The translations under genes were made by a program, and so were the position numbers. Below the pieces are notes generated by a model. That model was not told the origin of the DNA. It ran no database searches and saw only the letters and a program-made list of their open reading frames with translations. This document shows positions 43,733-53,486 of a stretch of 64,000 bases of DNA, piece by piece. How positions within the stretch are numbered: the first letter of the stretch is position 1; each line of letters begins with the position of its first letter. Source of the stretch: JBKPNJ01 sp963695705 (GTDB lineage: Bacteria; Actinomycetota; Actinomycetes; Propionibacteriales; Nocardioidaceae); assembly GCA_963695705.1 (NCBI GenBank), contig CAVOHB010000009.1:496001-560000 (forward strand), read 5' to 3'.

Positions 43733-44713
43733 TCAGCGGCTGCGCGGTCGTGCATAGCCGTACGCCAGCAGCTGCGGCCCGGCGATCGCGGTGACGGCAC
43801 GTCGCGGACGCTTGCCCATCCTGGTGCGCCACTCGTCGTCGACCCGGAGCCGAACCTCGCCGTGCTTGAACCGGGAAGGGTTGCCGGCGAGCCCGTGGCT
43901 CGGACCGAGGTCGACACCCTGGTCGGTCACGTGGTCGAGGAGGCCGGGCGCGTTGTCGAACCCGAGGTCGTCCATGACGGCCTCCAGGGTGCGGCGCGGG
44001 TTGGCGACCAGGTCCTCGTACCGCACCGTGGCGCCGTAGGGAACACTCCGGGCCAGAGCGGCCGCCTCGAGCTGGAACGTGCTCCAGCGCACGGCGGTAC
44101 GCGAGGCCCGGTGCGTGGCCATGTCCGCGCCCTGGACGGACTGCGGCCGGGCGATTCCTGTCTTTGCCCATGAGTACGCCACGCCACGGGCATCGCGGAC
44201 CAGGTGCAGGACACGAAAGTCGATCTGTCCGGTGCGGGCGAGCGCCAGGGCCTGAGCCGGCCACTTGCTGGCATCGACGACGACCTGCGCATCGGCTTCC
44301 GCGGCGATCGCGCGATAGAGACTCGCGTACGTGCGGCCGTACTCGTCGAGTGCGTCGCGAAAGTCCGGCTTGGCCAGGATGGGCGCGAGCAGCCGCGGAA
44401 GGTGGCGCTGACGGGCCACCGCGACCTGCTGGGAGGTGACGCGGGCAAGCAGCGACGGGTCCCAGCCGCCGAAGGCGCGCTTGCCCACCTGCTGCCAGAA
44501 CGGGCAGACAGAGAAGTCGAGGCCGCAGCCGCACCGCTCGTTCTGCACGGCGACCCGGCGGAAGAGCTCGATGAGCTCACCGACGTTCACAAAGCCGGGG
44601 GAGGCCCCGAGGATCCGCTCCAGCAGGGTGCTGCCGGAGCGGCCGGACCCGGTGATGTACAACACGGTCGGTAAGGGCGCCGTGGGCTTGACGGCGTCCT
44701 CGTGGCGGGCCAT
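43733..44713 (-). CDS. Sulfotransferase family protein
   Basis: A 326-residue PAPS-dependent sulfotransferase. The 5'-phosphosulfate loop is YITGSGRSGSTLLERILG near the N-terminus, and the 3'-phosphate site lies in FRVLHLVRDARGVAYSW. A Cys-rich insert NERCGCGLDFSVCPFW is unusual and might bind metal or form disulfides. ATG 44713 follows a GGGGGA site; ATG 44743 has none. It would transfer sulfate to a sugar, lipid or small molecule. Its substrate and partners are not in the window. Confidence 0.85.
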   Translation of the reverse strand: MARHEDAVKPTAPLPTVLYITGSGRSGSTLLERILGASPGFVNVGELIELFRRVAVQNERCGCGLDFSVCPFWQQVGKRAFGGWDPSLLARVTSQQVAVARQRHLPRLLAPILAKPDFRDALDEYGRTYASLYRAIAAEADAQVVVDASKWPAQALALARTGQIDFRVLHLVRDARGVAYSWAKTGIARPQSVQGADMATHRASRTAVRWSTFQLEAAALARSVPYGATVRYEDLVANPRRTLEAVMDDLGFDNAPGLLDHVTDQGVDLGPSHGLAGNPSRFKHGEVRLRVDDEWRTRMGKRPRRAVTAIAGPQLLAYGYARPRSR

Positions 44714-44857
44714 CTGTCCGTCCCCCGAAGTCTCGTCAAGCATGGTGACCGAAAGTAGTCTATCCGGTGCCGGGCGGACGAATCACGACATACAGGTTCT
44801 GAGGGCCGCGCGCCGCCGCGGTGCAGCCGGGCTGCGCTCGGAGCAATCGCGGCGTGG

Positions 44858-45157
44858 CTATCGCGCGACGGCCTGGATCTCGCGGGCAGCGTGCGGGTCG
44901 CTGAACCGCACTCCGGACAGGCGGTGCCGCAGGACGGTGAGTCGTGGCTCGAGTCGAGCCAGCCGGACCTTGGTCCACGCGTGCAGCATCGCGGTGAACA
45001 GGTCACAGATCTCCCAGAGGAGGACCCGGTCCCTCGACACTGGAGCCTCCTGCAGGTAGGCGTCGAGGAAGTGGTCGCACAGGTCGTCCATCAGCGCCAG
45101 GTGCTCAGCGAGGGGTCGACCATGCAGCGGCTCCCCGCGAGCGGCAAGGACGCTGAT
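44858..45157 (-). pseudogene. C-terminal remnant of an APH-type phosphotransferase
   Basis: Just after narI the minus strand reads GEPLHGRPLAEHLALMDDLC, then HFLDAYLQEAPVSRDRVLLW, EICDLFTAMLHAWTKVRLAR and LEPRLTVLRHRL. This resembles the all-helical end of aminoglycoside/hydroxyurea-type phosphotransferases. No HGD catalytic loop precedes it, because the frame runs straight into narI. The only ATG (45091) would give 77 residues. It looks like a truncated gene. An independent small protein is possible but less likely. Confidence 0.45.
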
Positions 45158-45161
45158 CCCG

Positions 45162-45914
45162 TCACTTGACCCGCTCCCAGCCACGGCGGGGTGGGCGGCT
45201 ACCCATGCTGTCGTCCCGGCTCCGGTAGACGATGTAGGGCCGGGTGAGATAGCCGAGTGGCGCGCTGAAAACATGGACCAGTCTGGTGAACGGCCAGAGC
45301 GCGAACAAACCGAAAGCTGCCAGTCCGTGCAGTTGGAAGCCGATCGGCGCGTCCGCCATCAGCTCGGGATGCGGACTCAGGCGGAAGATGCCGCGGAACC
45401 AGACGGATACGCCGTCACGGTAGTCGTAGTGCCCGAAGATGTTCGCGATGGCGGTGTTGGCCAGTCCCAGGAGGATCACCGTGGCGAGGACGAGATACAT
45501 CGCCTTGTCCATCCTGGTGGTGGCCGAGAATACCGGCCCGACGGTTCGCCGGCGGTAGATCAGGATGGCCATGCCGACCACGGTGCAGATACCGGCGACG
45601 GTCCCCGTTCCCACCGCCAGCGCGTGGTACGCGCCCTCGGAGACGCCGACCGCTTCTGTCCAGGACTTGGGGACGCCAAGACCCATCACGTGGCCCATCA
45701 GGACGAACAGGATGCCGAAGTGGAACAACGGGCTGCCCAGCCGGAGCAGCCGGTTCTCGTACAGCTGCGAGGACCGTGTCGTCCAGCCGAACTTGTCGTA
45801 GCGGTAGCGCCACCAGTGGCCGACCACGAAAACGGCCAGGCAGATGTACGGCACACCGACCCACAGCACCGTGTCGGCACCACTGACGTCCCCTGCCGCC
45901 AGGCCCGCCGTCAT
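45162..45914 (-). CDS. narI: Respiratory nitrate reductase gamma subunit
   Basis: A 250-residue membrane cytochrome b that oxidises menaquinol and passes electrons through NarH to NarG. About five helices are visible. The four haem-binding His lie in PLFHFGILFVLMGHVMGL and QLHGLAAFGLFALWPFTRLV plus the following H. The start overlaps the narJ stop by four bases. It is the last intact gene of the nar operon. Confidence 0.94.
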   Translation of the reverse strand: MTAGLAAGDVSGADTVLWVGVPYICLAVFVVGHWWRYRYDKFGWTTRSSQLYENRLLRLGSPLFHFGILFVLMGHVMGLGVPKSWTEAVGVSEGAYHALAVGTGTVAGICTVVGMAILIYRRRTVGPVFSATTRMDKAMYLVLATVILLGLANTAIANIFGHYDYRDGVSVWFRGIFRLSPHPELMADAPIGFQLHGLAAFGLFALWPFTRLVHVFSAPLGYLTRPYIVYRSRDDSMGSRPPRRGWERVK

Positions 45915-46567
45915 CGCGTCCTCTGCGGGTCAGGCATGTACTCGGGCGGCGCGAACGGCTGCAGCCCGACCTGCTCGGCGGGCGGCCCCTCGGCCGCAAG
46001 ACGGATCACAGCGTCGCGATCCGGTCCCGCAAGGGGTGGCAGGGTCGAGGTGACGGCGCGCACCACGTCGACGTACGGCGATGAGGCGTCCTCGAGGCCC
46101 AGCCGCAAGAGCTCTATCCCGGCTCGGTTGTCGAGCAGGAGTCGGCGGCCGGCCGCGACGTCGGCGGTCGCGGCGAACTCGAGCACCACTGACAGGTGGT
46201 CGGGAAGCTCGTCACGGCCCAGCTCGAGTCCGGCGGCTCGGTAGGCGTTCTTGAACGCCAGCAGGGCGATTCCGCGCTTGCGCGTGTCGCCGTGCGCGTA
46301 GTAGGTCAAGTAGGGGCAGCACCGGCGGCGGTGGTCGAACGTCTCGACGTAGTGCGCGGCCAGATCCAGGGACCGCGTTTCTGCCGCATGGTCGAGGAAG
46401 CGCTCCAGCGGCTCGGAGTGTCTTGTCGGCAGTTGACCGGCGAGGGCCTTCAGCGCCGGGAACCCTTCGACGAGCTCATCGTCGGGATAGCCGAGCAGGG
46501 TCGATGCAAGCTGCCACGTGAGCCGGTGGGCGCGCACCTCGCGCGAGGTCCGATGTGTTCTGATCAC
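45911..46567 (-). CDS. narJ: Nitrate reductase assembly chaperone
   Basis: A 218-residue, mostly helical cytoplasmic chaperone of the NarJ/TorD type. It helps insert the molybdenum cofactor into NarG and holds NarGH until it docks on NarI. CPYLTYYAHGDTRKRGIALL and FKNAYRAAGLELGRDELPDH are characteristic. Four-base overlaps with narH and narI show coupled translation. Confidence 0.94.
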   Translation of the reverse strand: MIRTHRTSREVRAHRLTWQLASTLLGYPDDELVEGFPALKALAGQLPTRHSEPLERFLDHAAETRSLDLAAHYVETFDHRRRCCPYLTYYAHGDTRKRGIALLAFKNAYRAAGLELGRDELPDHLSVVLEFAATADVAAGRRLLLDNRAGIELLRLGLEDASSPYVDVVRAVTSTLPPLAGPDRDAVIRLAAEGPPAEQVGLQPFAPPEYMPDPQRTR

Positions 46568-48285
46568 GGTTGCGGCTCCACTTCGCCGGCGTCATCGCCG
46601 GTGTCCGGATCGGTGCCCACCAGGTGCTCGGCCGCGCCCGGCTTGGGCGGGAACAGGCCTGACGGCGCTCCTCTGCCGTCCCAGTTGAGCAGGTTGACGC
46701 GGGCGGCCTTGTCCTGCGGGGAAACAATGGTGTCCGTGGTCTGGCGGTCCTTGAGCATGTGGAAGTTCTCCACGGCGATCGGGGTGGCGCCTCCCGATCC
46801 CTCGCCGAACGGACCGGATCCGCCCATCCCTGGTCCACCCTCGTAGTCCAGGCTGCACTCGGTGGCCAGCTCCTCGAGCCGGTGCGCCTGCTCCGCGTGC
46901 GCCGACGGGATGACGTACCGCTCGTCGTACTTGGCGATCGCCAGCAGGCGGTACATGTCGTAGATACGCTCCCCGGTCATGCCGACGGCCGCGGCGATGG
47001 ACTCGTCGGCGGCTCGCCCCATGGTGAGCTCGCGCATGTACGACCGCATCGCCGCCAGCTTGCGCAACACCGCGTCCACCGGCGCCGCATCCCCGGCGGT
47101 GAACAGCTCCGCGAGGTATTCAACCGGGATGCGGAGGGCGTCGATCGCGGCGAACAGGTTGCCGGTGTCCTCCGCGTCGTACCCGGTGTCCTTGACGACG
47201 TCGACGACCGGCGACAGCGGTGGGATGTACCAGACCATCGGCATCGTGCGGTACTCCGGATGCAGCGGCAACGCCACTCGGTACGTGTTGATCAGCGCAT
47301 GCACAGGAGATCGCTGGGCGGCATCGATCCAGTCTCGTGGGATGCCGGACCGCTCCGCCTCGTGGACGACCGCAGGGTCGTGTGGATCGAGGAACACGGA
47401 CCGCTGCGCCTCGTAGAGGTCGTGCTCGTCCGGGACCGTGGCGGCCTCGAGCACCTTGTCGGCGTCGTACAGAACCAGACCGATGTAGCGCAGGCGCCCC
47501 ACACAGGTCTCCGAGCACACTGTCGGGATGCCCACCTCGACCCGCGGGAAGCAGAAGGTGCATTTCTCGGCCTTGCCTGTGCGGTGGTTGAAGTACACCT
47601 TCTTGTAGGGGCATCCGGTGACGCACATCCGCCAACCACGGCAGCGATCCTGGTCCACCAGGACGATCCCGTCCTCGGTGCGCTTGTAGATCGCTCCGGA
47701 CGGACACGACGCCGCGCACGACGGGTTCAGGCAGTGCTCGCAGATGCGCGGGAGATAGAACATGAACGTCTGCTCGAACTCGAACTTCACCTTGTCGGCG
47801 ATCTCCTTGAGCAGAACGTCCTTGTCGCCGTGGTCGGTCGACCCGCCGAGGTCGTCGTCCCAGTTGGCACTCCAGCTGACCTTCATGTCCTGTCCGCTGA
47901 TCAGCGACTTCGGCCGGGCGACCGGTGTGTGCTCCTGCAAGGGTGCGTTGATGAGGCTGTCGTAGTCGTAGGTCCATGGCTCGTAGTAGTCGTCGATGCC
48001 GGGCAGCAACGGGTTGGAGAAGATCGTGAACAGCTTGCGTACCCGGCCACCGCCCTTGAGTCGCAGTCGGCCACGCTTCCCGAGCTCCCAACCGCCGCGC
48101 CAACGCTCCTGGTCCTCGTACCGCCGGGGATAGCCCTGCCCTGGTCTGGTCTCGACGTTGTTGAACCACACGTACTCGACCCCGGTGCGGTTGGTCCACG
48201 CCTGCTTGCAGGTGACCGAGCAGGTGTGGCAGCCGATGCACTTGTCGAGGTTCATCACCATCGCCATCTGGGCCATCGGTCTCAT
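46564..48285 (-). CDS. narH: Respiratory nitrate reductase beta subunit
   Basis: From ATG 48285 a 573-residue iron-sulfur subunit holding three [4Fe-4S] and one [3Fe-4S] cluster. Cysteine groups: CIGCHTCSVTCK, CEHCLNPSCAASCP, CRGWRMCVTGCPYKK (the Trp gives the 3Fe cluster) and CTFCFPRVEVGIPTVCSETC. It carries electrons from NarI to NarG on the cytoplasmic side. The C-terminal tail beyond KAARVNLLNWDGRG is longer than in E. coli NarH and is acidic. The frame stays open upstream into narG, but conserved sequence begins at MAMVMNLDKCIGC. Confidence 0.95.
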   Translation of the reverse strand: MRPMAQMAMVMNLDKCIGCHTCSVTCKQAWTNRTGVEYVWFNNVETRPGQGYPRRYEDQERWRGGWELGKRGRLRLKGGGRVRKLFTIFSNPLLPGIDDYYEPWTYDYDSLINAPLQEHTPVARPKSLISGQDMKVSWSANWDDDLGGSTDHGDKDVLLKEIADKVKFEFEQTFMFYLPRICEHCLNPSCAASCPSGAIYKRTEDGIVLVDQDRCRGWRMCVTGCPYKKVYFNHRTGKAEKCTFCFPRVEVGIPTVCSETCVGRLRYIGLVLYDADKVLEAATVPDEHDLYEAQRSVFLDPHDPAVVHEAERSGIPRDWIDAAQRSPVHALINTYRVALPLHPEYRTMPMVWYIPPLSPVVDVVKDTGYDAEDTGNLFAAIDALRIPVEYLAELFTAGDAAPVDAVLRKLAAMRSYMRELTMGRAADESIAAAVGMTGERIYDMYRLLAIAKYDERYVIPSAHAEQAHRLEELATECSLDYEGGPGMGGSGPFGEGSGGATPIAVENFHMLKDRQTTDTIVSPQDKAARVNLLNWDGRGAPSGLFPPKPGAAEHLVGTDPDTGDDAGEVEPQP

Positions 48286-48331
48286 CGGGTCGTCTGCGCC
48301 TTCAGTGCTTGGGCCTTCAGTGGTCGGGCCA

Positions 48332-51300
48332 TCAGTAGTCCACCTCCTGCGACCTGCGGCGGATGACGGTGACCTCGTCCCGCTGATTGCCCGTCGGACC
48401 GAGGTAGTTGAATGCGTAGGACAGCTGCGCATAGCCCCCGATGAGATGGCTGGGCTTGATCATCAACCGGGTCAGAGAGTTGTGGACCCCGCCGCGTTTC
48501 CCGGTCGTCTCGGTGCGCGGGACGTCGATCAGCCGGTCCTGTGCGTGGTACATGTAGACAGTGCCCTCGGGCATTCGGTGCGACACGATCGCGCGGGCGA
48601 CGACGACGCCGTTGCGGTTCACCGCTTCCACCCAGTCGTTGTCCGCGACGCCGATCTTCTCGGCGTCCTGCTTGCTCATCCAGATGGTCTGGCCGCCGCG
48701 GGACAGGGTCAGCATGAACAGGTTGTCCTGATACTCCGAATGGATTGACCATTTGTTGTGCGGCGTCAGGTATCGGACGGCGATGCCGATCTCACCCGAC
48801 GCATGTGTGCCCTCGACTGTGCCGATCGCCGGCTCGTCGAAGAGTGCCCGCATGTTCAGTGGCGGGCGGAAGACCGGGAGGCTCTCCCCGATCTCGGCCA
48901 TCCAGTCGTGATCGAGGAAGAAGTGCTGGCGGCCGGTGAGCGTGTGCCAGGGCTTGCGCCGCTCGACATTGATGGTGAATGGCGAGTACCGCCGCCCACC
49001 GGTCTCGGAGCCCGACCACTCCGGGGACGTGATCACCGGCACCGGGCGCGACTGGGTGTCGGCGAAGGTGATCTGCTTCCCCTGATGCTCGCCGGCCAGA
49101 TCCGCCATCTGCTGGCCCGTCCGCTCCTCCAGGGTGTGGAACCCCTGGGTGGCCAGCCGACCGTTGGTGGTGCCGGAGAGCGCGAGGATGGCCTCGCATG
49201 CATCGATGTCACGCAGCAGCGACGGTCGACCGTCAGCGGGACCGCCCCGCACCGAACCGTTCTTGCGCCGCAGGTAGTCGACCTCGTTACCGACCTGGTA
49301 GGTCACGCCCTTGGTGGTCGCGCCCAGCCGGTCGAGCAGGGGACCGAGCGCGGCCATCCTGGCCCGCACAGCGGGGAAGTCGCGTTCCACCGTGACGAGC
49401 TTCGGCATCGTCACACCGGGCACGGGCTCACAGTCGCCGTGCTTCCAGTCCGCCACCCGCCCGTGCGGGTTGGCCATCGCGTCGGGAGTGTCGTGCAGCA
49501 GCGGCATCGCCACGACATCGCTTCGCACCCCGAGGTGTCGTGCAGCCAGCCGGCTGAACGCCTCGGAGATGCTCATGAACGCATCCCAGTCGGTCCGTGT
49601 CTGCCAGGGCGGTGCGATAGCGGGGTTGAACGAGTGGATGAACGGGTGCATGTCGGTGGTGCTCAGGTCGTGCTTCTCGTACCACGTGGCGGCTGGGAGC
49701 ACGACGTCGGAGAACACTGTGGTGCTGGTCATCCGGAAGTCCAGCGTCAACAGGAGATCGAGCTTGCCGCCCGGTGGGTCATCCCGCCAGACCACGTCGC
49801 GCGGACGGTCCTGCGGCCCGGCCTGCTCCGCGCGCACCGAGGAGTCAGTGCCGAGCAGGTGCCTGAGGAAGTACTCGCTGCCCTTGCCTGACGAGCCGAT
49901 CAGGTTCGCCCGCCACACCGTGAGCACCCGGGGGTAGTTGTTCTCGGCGTCAGGGTCCTCACAGGCGAAGCGCAGCCGGCCGGCCTTGAGCTCGGCGACA
50001 ACGTAGTCGTCGACCGTCATGCCCTGCGCCTGGGCATCGTCGGCCAGCGTGAGCGGGTTGCGGTCGAACGTCGGGTAGGACGGCATCCAGCCCATCCGGG
50101 CCGACTGTGCGATCACATCGGCCGTCGTCCGGTCGGCCAGCCGACCACTGCCGGTGGCCGCGGCCAGGGTGTCGGCGCCGAAGTGGTCGTAACGGAACTG
50201 GTCGGTGTGCAGGTACCAGTAGGCCGTCTGGATCATCTGACGCGGCGGTCGCGACCAATCCAGAGCGGACGCCAGCTGCGCCCAGCCGGTGACCGGACGA
50301 CATTTCTCCTGCCCGACGTAGTGCGCCCAGCCGCCGCCGTTGACGCCCTGACAGCCGGTCAGTGTCGTGAGCGTGAGGAACGCTCGGTAGATCGTGTCGG
50401 AGTGGAACCAGTGGTTGGTGCCGGCCCCCATCAGGATCATCGACCGGCCCCTGGATTCCTCGGCGTTGGCCGCGAACTCTCGTCCGATCCGCTCGGCCTT
50501 GGCCGCCGGCACGCCGGTGATCGCTTCCTGCCAGGCCGGTGTGCACGGCTGATCAGGGTCGTCGTACCCACTGGGCCAACTGCCGGGCAGGCCGGGCCGT
50601 CCGACGCCGTACTGCGCGAGCAACAGGTCGAAGACCGTCGTCACCAGATGTCCGCCGACCCGACGGACGGGCACCCCGCGCTGCACGAGATCGGCCGATC
50701 CGTCGCTCGCGTCGAAACGGGGCAGCGCCACGAGGACGCCGGGCTCGCCGCCTCCGCCGGCGCTGAGCAGCGGGTCGACGTCGCCGAGATCGAGGTTCCA
50801 CCGTCCGGCACCCGCATCGCCGAACCGGTACCCGAGCGACCCGTTCGGGACGACCGGCTCGCCGCTGGCGGCGTCCAGCAATACGGTCTTGAACGGCGCG
50901 TTCTCGCTGTCGCGGTGTGCGTCCAGGTCCGCAGCGGTGAGGAACTTGCCCGGGACATAGCTGTCGCCGTGCGGTTCGAGCCGGACGAGGAACGGCAGGT
51001 CGGTGTACTGCTTGACGTAGCCGGTGAAGTAGGGCACGTCGCGGTCGACAAAGAACTCCTTGAGGATGACGTGCCCCATCGCCATGGCCAGCGCGCCGTC
51101 GGTACCGGGTTGTGCCGCGAGCCACTCGTCGGCGAACTTGACGTTGTCGGCGTAGTCGGGGGAGACCGCCACCACCTTCTGGCCCCGGTAGCGCGCCTCG
51201 GTCATCCAGTGCGCGTCCGGGGTACGCGTGACCGGGACGTTCGAGCCCCACATCACCAGGTAGCCGGCGTCCCACCAGTCGCCGGACTCGGGAACGTCCG

Positions 51301-52048
51301 TCTGGTCCCCGAACATCTGCGGTGAGGCCACCGGAAGGTCGGCGTACCAGTCGTAGAACGACAGCATCGAACCGCCGATCAGGGATACGAACCGGGCCCC
51401 GGACGCGTGGGAGACCATGCTCATCGCGGGTATGGGGGAGAAGCCGGCGATGCGGTCGGGGCCGAAGCGCTTGATCGTGTAGACGTGGGCAGCGGCCACC
51501 AGCTCGGTGGCTTCCTCCCAGCTGGCGCGCACCAGCCCGCCCTTTCCGCGCGCGGCCTTGTAGCGCGCGGACCGCTCGGGGTCGGACACGATGTCCGCCC
51601 AGGCGAGCACCGGGTCACCGACCCGCGCCTTGGCCTCCCTGTACATCTCGAGCAGCAGGCCGCGTACGTAGGGGTACCGCACCCGGGTAGGGGAGTAGGT
51701 GTACCAGGAGAACGCGGCCCCGCGCGGACAGCCGCGGGGTTCGTACTCCGGGCTCTCGGGGCCGACCGAAGGGTAGTCGGTCTGCTGGGACTCCCAGGTG
51801 ATGATGCCGTCCTTGACGTAGACCTTCCATGAGCACGAGCCGGTGCAGTTGACACCGTGAGTCGAGCGCACGACCTTGTCGTGGCTCCAGCGGTCGCGGT
51901 AGAAGTCATCGGCCTGCCGGCCGCCGATCTTGTGCAGCGTGCGCAGGTCGGCGGAGACCTCGGAGCGAGTGAAGAAGCGCCTGGACTTGACGAGGAAGTC
52001 CTCGACCGGGCCATCGACACCGGCGCGCCGCTCAGCGTCGCTGGTCAT
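48332..52048 (-). CDS. narG: Respiratory nitrate reductase alpha subunit
   Basis: A 1238-residue molybdopterin enzyme that reduces nitrate to nitrite in the cytoplasm. The FS0 cluster site is STHGVNCTGSCSW (H64, C68, C72) with the fourth ligand at C107 (YEPRGCPRG). The Mo-bis-MGD pocket includes SPIPAMSMVSHASGARF and YLVMWGSNVPVTRTPDAHW. The twin-Arg-like vestige seen in many NarG proteins is not obvious. ATG 52048 overlaps the narK stop by four bases. Length matches the family (about 1230-1250). Confidence 0.96.
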   Translation of the reverse strand: MTSDAERRAGVDGPVEDFLVKSRRFFTRSEVSADLRTLHKIGGRQADDFYRDRWSHDKVVRSTHGVNCTGSCSWKVYVKDGIITWESQQTDYPSVGPESPEYEPRGCPRGAAFSWYTYSPTRVRYPYVRGLLLEMYREAKARVGDPVLAWADIVSDPERSARYKAARGKGGLVRASWEEATELVAAAHVYTIKRFGPDRIAGFSPIPAMSMVSHASGARFVSLIGGSMLSFYDWYADLPVASPQMFGDQTDVPESGDWWDAGYLVMWGSNVPVTRTPDAHWMTEARYRGQKVVAVSPDYADNVKFADEWLAAQPGTDGALAMAMGHVILKEFFVDRDVPYFTGYVKQYTDLPFLVRLEPHGDSYVPGKFLTAADLDAHRDSENAPFKTVLLDAASGEPVVPNGSLGYRFGDAGAGRWNLDLGDVDPLLSAGGGGEPGVLVALPRFDASDGSADLVQRGVPVRRVGGHLVTTVFDLLLAQYGVGRPGLPGSWPSGYDDPDQPCTPAWQEAITGVPAAKAERIGREFAANAEESRGRSMILMGAGTNHWFHSDTIYRAFLTLTTLTGCQGVNGGGWAHYVGQEKCRPVTGWAQLASALDWSRPPRQMIQTAYWYLHTDQFRYDHFGADTLAAATGSGRLADRTTADVIAQSARMGWMPSYPTFDRNPLTLADDAQAQGMTVDDYVVAELKAGRLRFACEDPDAENNYPRVLTVWRANLIGSSGKGSEYFLRHLLGTDSSVRAEQAGPQDRPRDVVWRDDPPGGKLDLLLTLDFRMTSTTVFSDVVLPAATWYEKHDLSTTDMHPFIHSFNPAIAPPWQTRTDWDAFMSISEAFSRLAARHLGVRSDVVAMPLLHDTPDAMANPHGRVADWKHGDCEPVPGVTMPKLVTVERDFPAVRARMAALGPLLDRLGATTKGVTYQVGNEVDYLRRKNGSVRGGPADGRPSLLRDIDACEAILALSGTTNGRLATQGFHTLEERTGQQMADLAGEHQGKQITFADTQSRPVPVITSPEWSGSETGGRRYSPFTINVERRKPWHTLTGRQHFFLDHDWMAEIGESLPVFRPPLNMRALFDEPAIGTVEGTHASGEIGIAVRYLTPHNKWSIHSEYQDNLFMLTLSRGGQTIWMSKQDAEKIGVADNDWVEAVNRNGVVVARAIVSHRMPEGTVYMYHAQDRLIDVPRTETTGKRGGVHNSLTRLMIKPSHLIGGYAQLSYAFNYLGPTGNQRDEVTVIRRRSQEVDY

Positions 52049-53271
52049 GCGGCTCTCCGTTCGAGCGTGGTCGCGCCGGAGACGCGGAACAGCGTGAACA
52101 GCAACGCCGCGATAGCGGTTAGGCAGAGCAGGGCCAAGCCGACGGTGTAGTCGTTGCCCGCCTCGTCGTACGTGATCCCCATGACCAGCGGCGGGAAGTA
52201 GCCACCCAGGCCCCCGGCGGCACCTACGATGCCGGTGACGGCGCCGACCCGTTCGCTCGGCGCCCTCAGGGCGACCCACGCGAACACCCCACCGGTGCCT
52301 ATCCCCAATGAGAACGCCATGGCCAGGAAGGCCAGTCCTGCCGGCACCTCCGGACTGGGCTGGGTGGCGATGACGATCGCCATCACGGCCGCTCCGGCCA
52401 GCGAGGCCAGTACCACCGGCTTGGGGTGGATCCGGTCCGACAGGATGCCACCGACGGGGCGGGCGACCACGGCGGCGAGGGCGAACCCGGCGGTGCGCGT
52501 GCCTGCCTCCGTCTGCGAGAAGAGGTAGACCGTTTTCAGGTAGGTCGGCAGGTAGGTGGCGAAGGCCACGAAGCCGCCGAACGTGATCGCGTAGAGGAAC
52601 GACATCGACCAGGTGACGGGGAGCCTCGCCGCCGCGCTCAGCTTCGGTAGCACCGGGGACGTGTTCGGCTCCCAGCCCGGCGCGTCCCGCATCATCGTCC
52701 TGGCCATCCCGGCAGTGGCGAGCAGCGCCACGGCGATAATCACGTGGGTTGTCGTGTTGCCGAACCAGGACACGAAACGCGGCGTGAAGAATGCGGACAG
52801 CGCGGTGCCGCCCATCCCCGCCCCGAACACGCCGGTCGCGAAACCACGTCGGCTCGGCTTGTGCCAGGCATTGACGAACGGGATGCCCACCGCGAACGTC
52901 GTGCCGGCGATGCCGAGAAAGAGTCCGAAGAGCAGCAGCAGTGGGTATGACCCGGCGTTTCCGGCTGCGGCAACGGCCAGGACGGGGGCGATCGTGATCA
53001 GGGACAGAAGAGTGAACATCGTCCGACCGCCGTACCGGTCGGTGAGGGCGCCGACCGGTATCCGCCCGACCGACCCGACGAGCACGGGCATCGCAACCAG
53101 TACCGAGGTCTTAGCGCTGCTGAGCGACATCTGGTCCGAATAACTCGATGCCAGTGGTGAGATCAGGTTCCAGGCCCAGAAGTTGACCGCGAAGGCGATC
53201 GTCGCCAGCGCCAGGTTGCCGCTCGCCCCATTTTGACCGCGCCCGCCGAGGGTGCGATTGCTCACAGTCAT
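52045..53271 (-). CDS. narK: NarK-type nitrate/nitrite transporter (MFS)
   Basis: A 408-residue, 12-helix major facilitator protein. The nitrate signature regions are seen as LFGLFLGIAGTTFAVGIPFV near helix 5 and SLGIGTGGVFAWVALRAPSE in the second half. RFVSWFGNTTTHVIIAVALL is typical of NarK1/NarK2. It brings nitrate in and/or nitrite out. Placed first in the operon, it is coupled to narG. The upstream 215 nt to dosS hold the likely promoter. Confidence 0.93.
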   Translation of the reverse strand: MTVSNRTLGGRGQNGASGNLALATIAFAVNFWAWNLISPLASSYSDQMSLSSAKTSVLVAMPVLVGSVGRIPVGALTDRYGGRTMFTLLSLITIAPVLAVAAAGNAGSYPLLLLFGLFLGIAGTTFAVGIPFVNAWHKPSRRGFATGVFGAGMGGTALSAFFTPRFVSWFGNTTTHVIIAVALLATAGMARTMMRDAPGWEPNTSPVLPKLSAAARLPVTWSMSFLYAITFGGFVAFATYLPTYLKTVYLFSQTEAGTRTAGFALAAVVARPVGGILSDRIHPKPVVLASLAGAAVMAIVIATQPSPEVPAGLAFLAMAFSLGIGTGGVFAWVALRAPSERVGAVTGIVGAAGGLGGYFPPLVMGITYDEAGNDYTVGLALLCLTAIAALLFTLFRVSGATTLERRAA

Positions 53272-53413
53272 ATGCTTACCACTCTCCGGACAAAGGGAAT
53301 ACAGATCGGGGCGAGTCGGCGGGGTTTGTGAGTGGAGCATTCCGTCAACGTCTCGGCGCGGGCCCGTCAGAGTCTGCTGAGTGGCGCCGCGGCCGGACCA
53401 AGGGAAAAGACCC

Positions 53414-53427
53414 GGGTCGAAGGGTCG
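53414..53427 (-). promoter_or_regulatory. Poor DosR-box-like site upstream of narK
   Basis: On the minus strand CGACCCTTCGACCC fits GGGNCNNNNGNCCC with two mismatches, 143 nt before narK. The 215-nt gap between narK and dosS also holds AAAGGGAATAC near 53299, but no clear -10/-35 pair. The regulator of nar cannot be read directly. Confidence 0.2.
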
Positions 53428-53486
53428 TTGGTCGTTTGCCTGCGCATGCGGCGGCGCCGCGGAGCCTCGGCCCGCGGCTGGCTCCG

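Noticed and set aside
46759..48366. 535-codon plus-strand frame opposite narH
   Set aside because: Antisense shadow of narH, whose four cysteine clusters are unmistakable.
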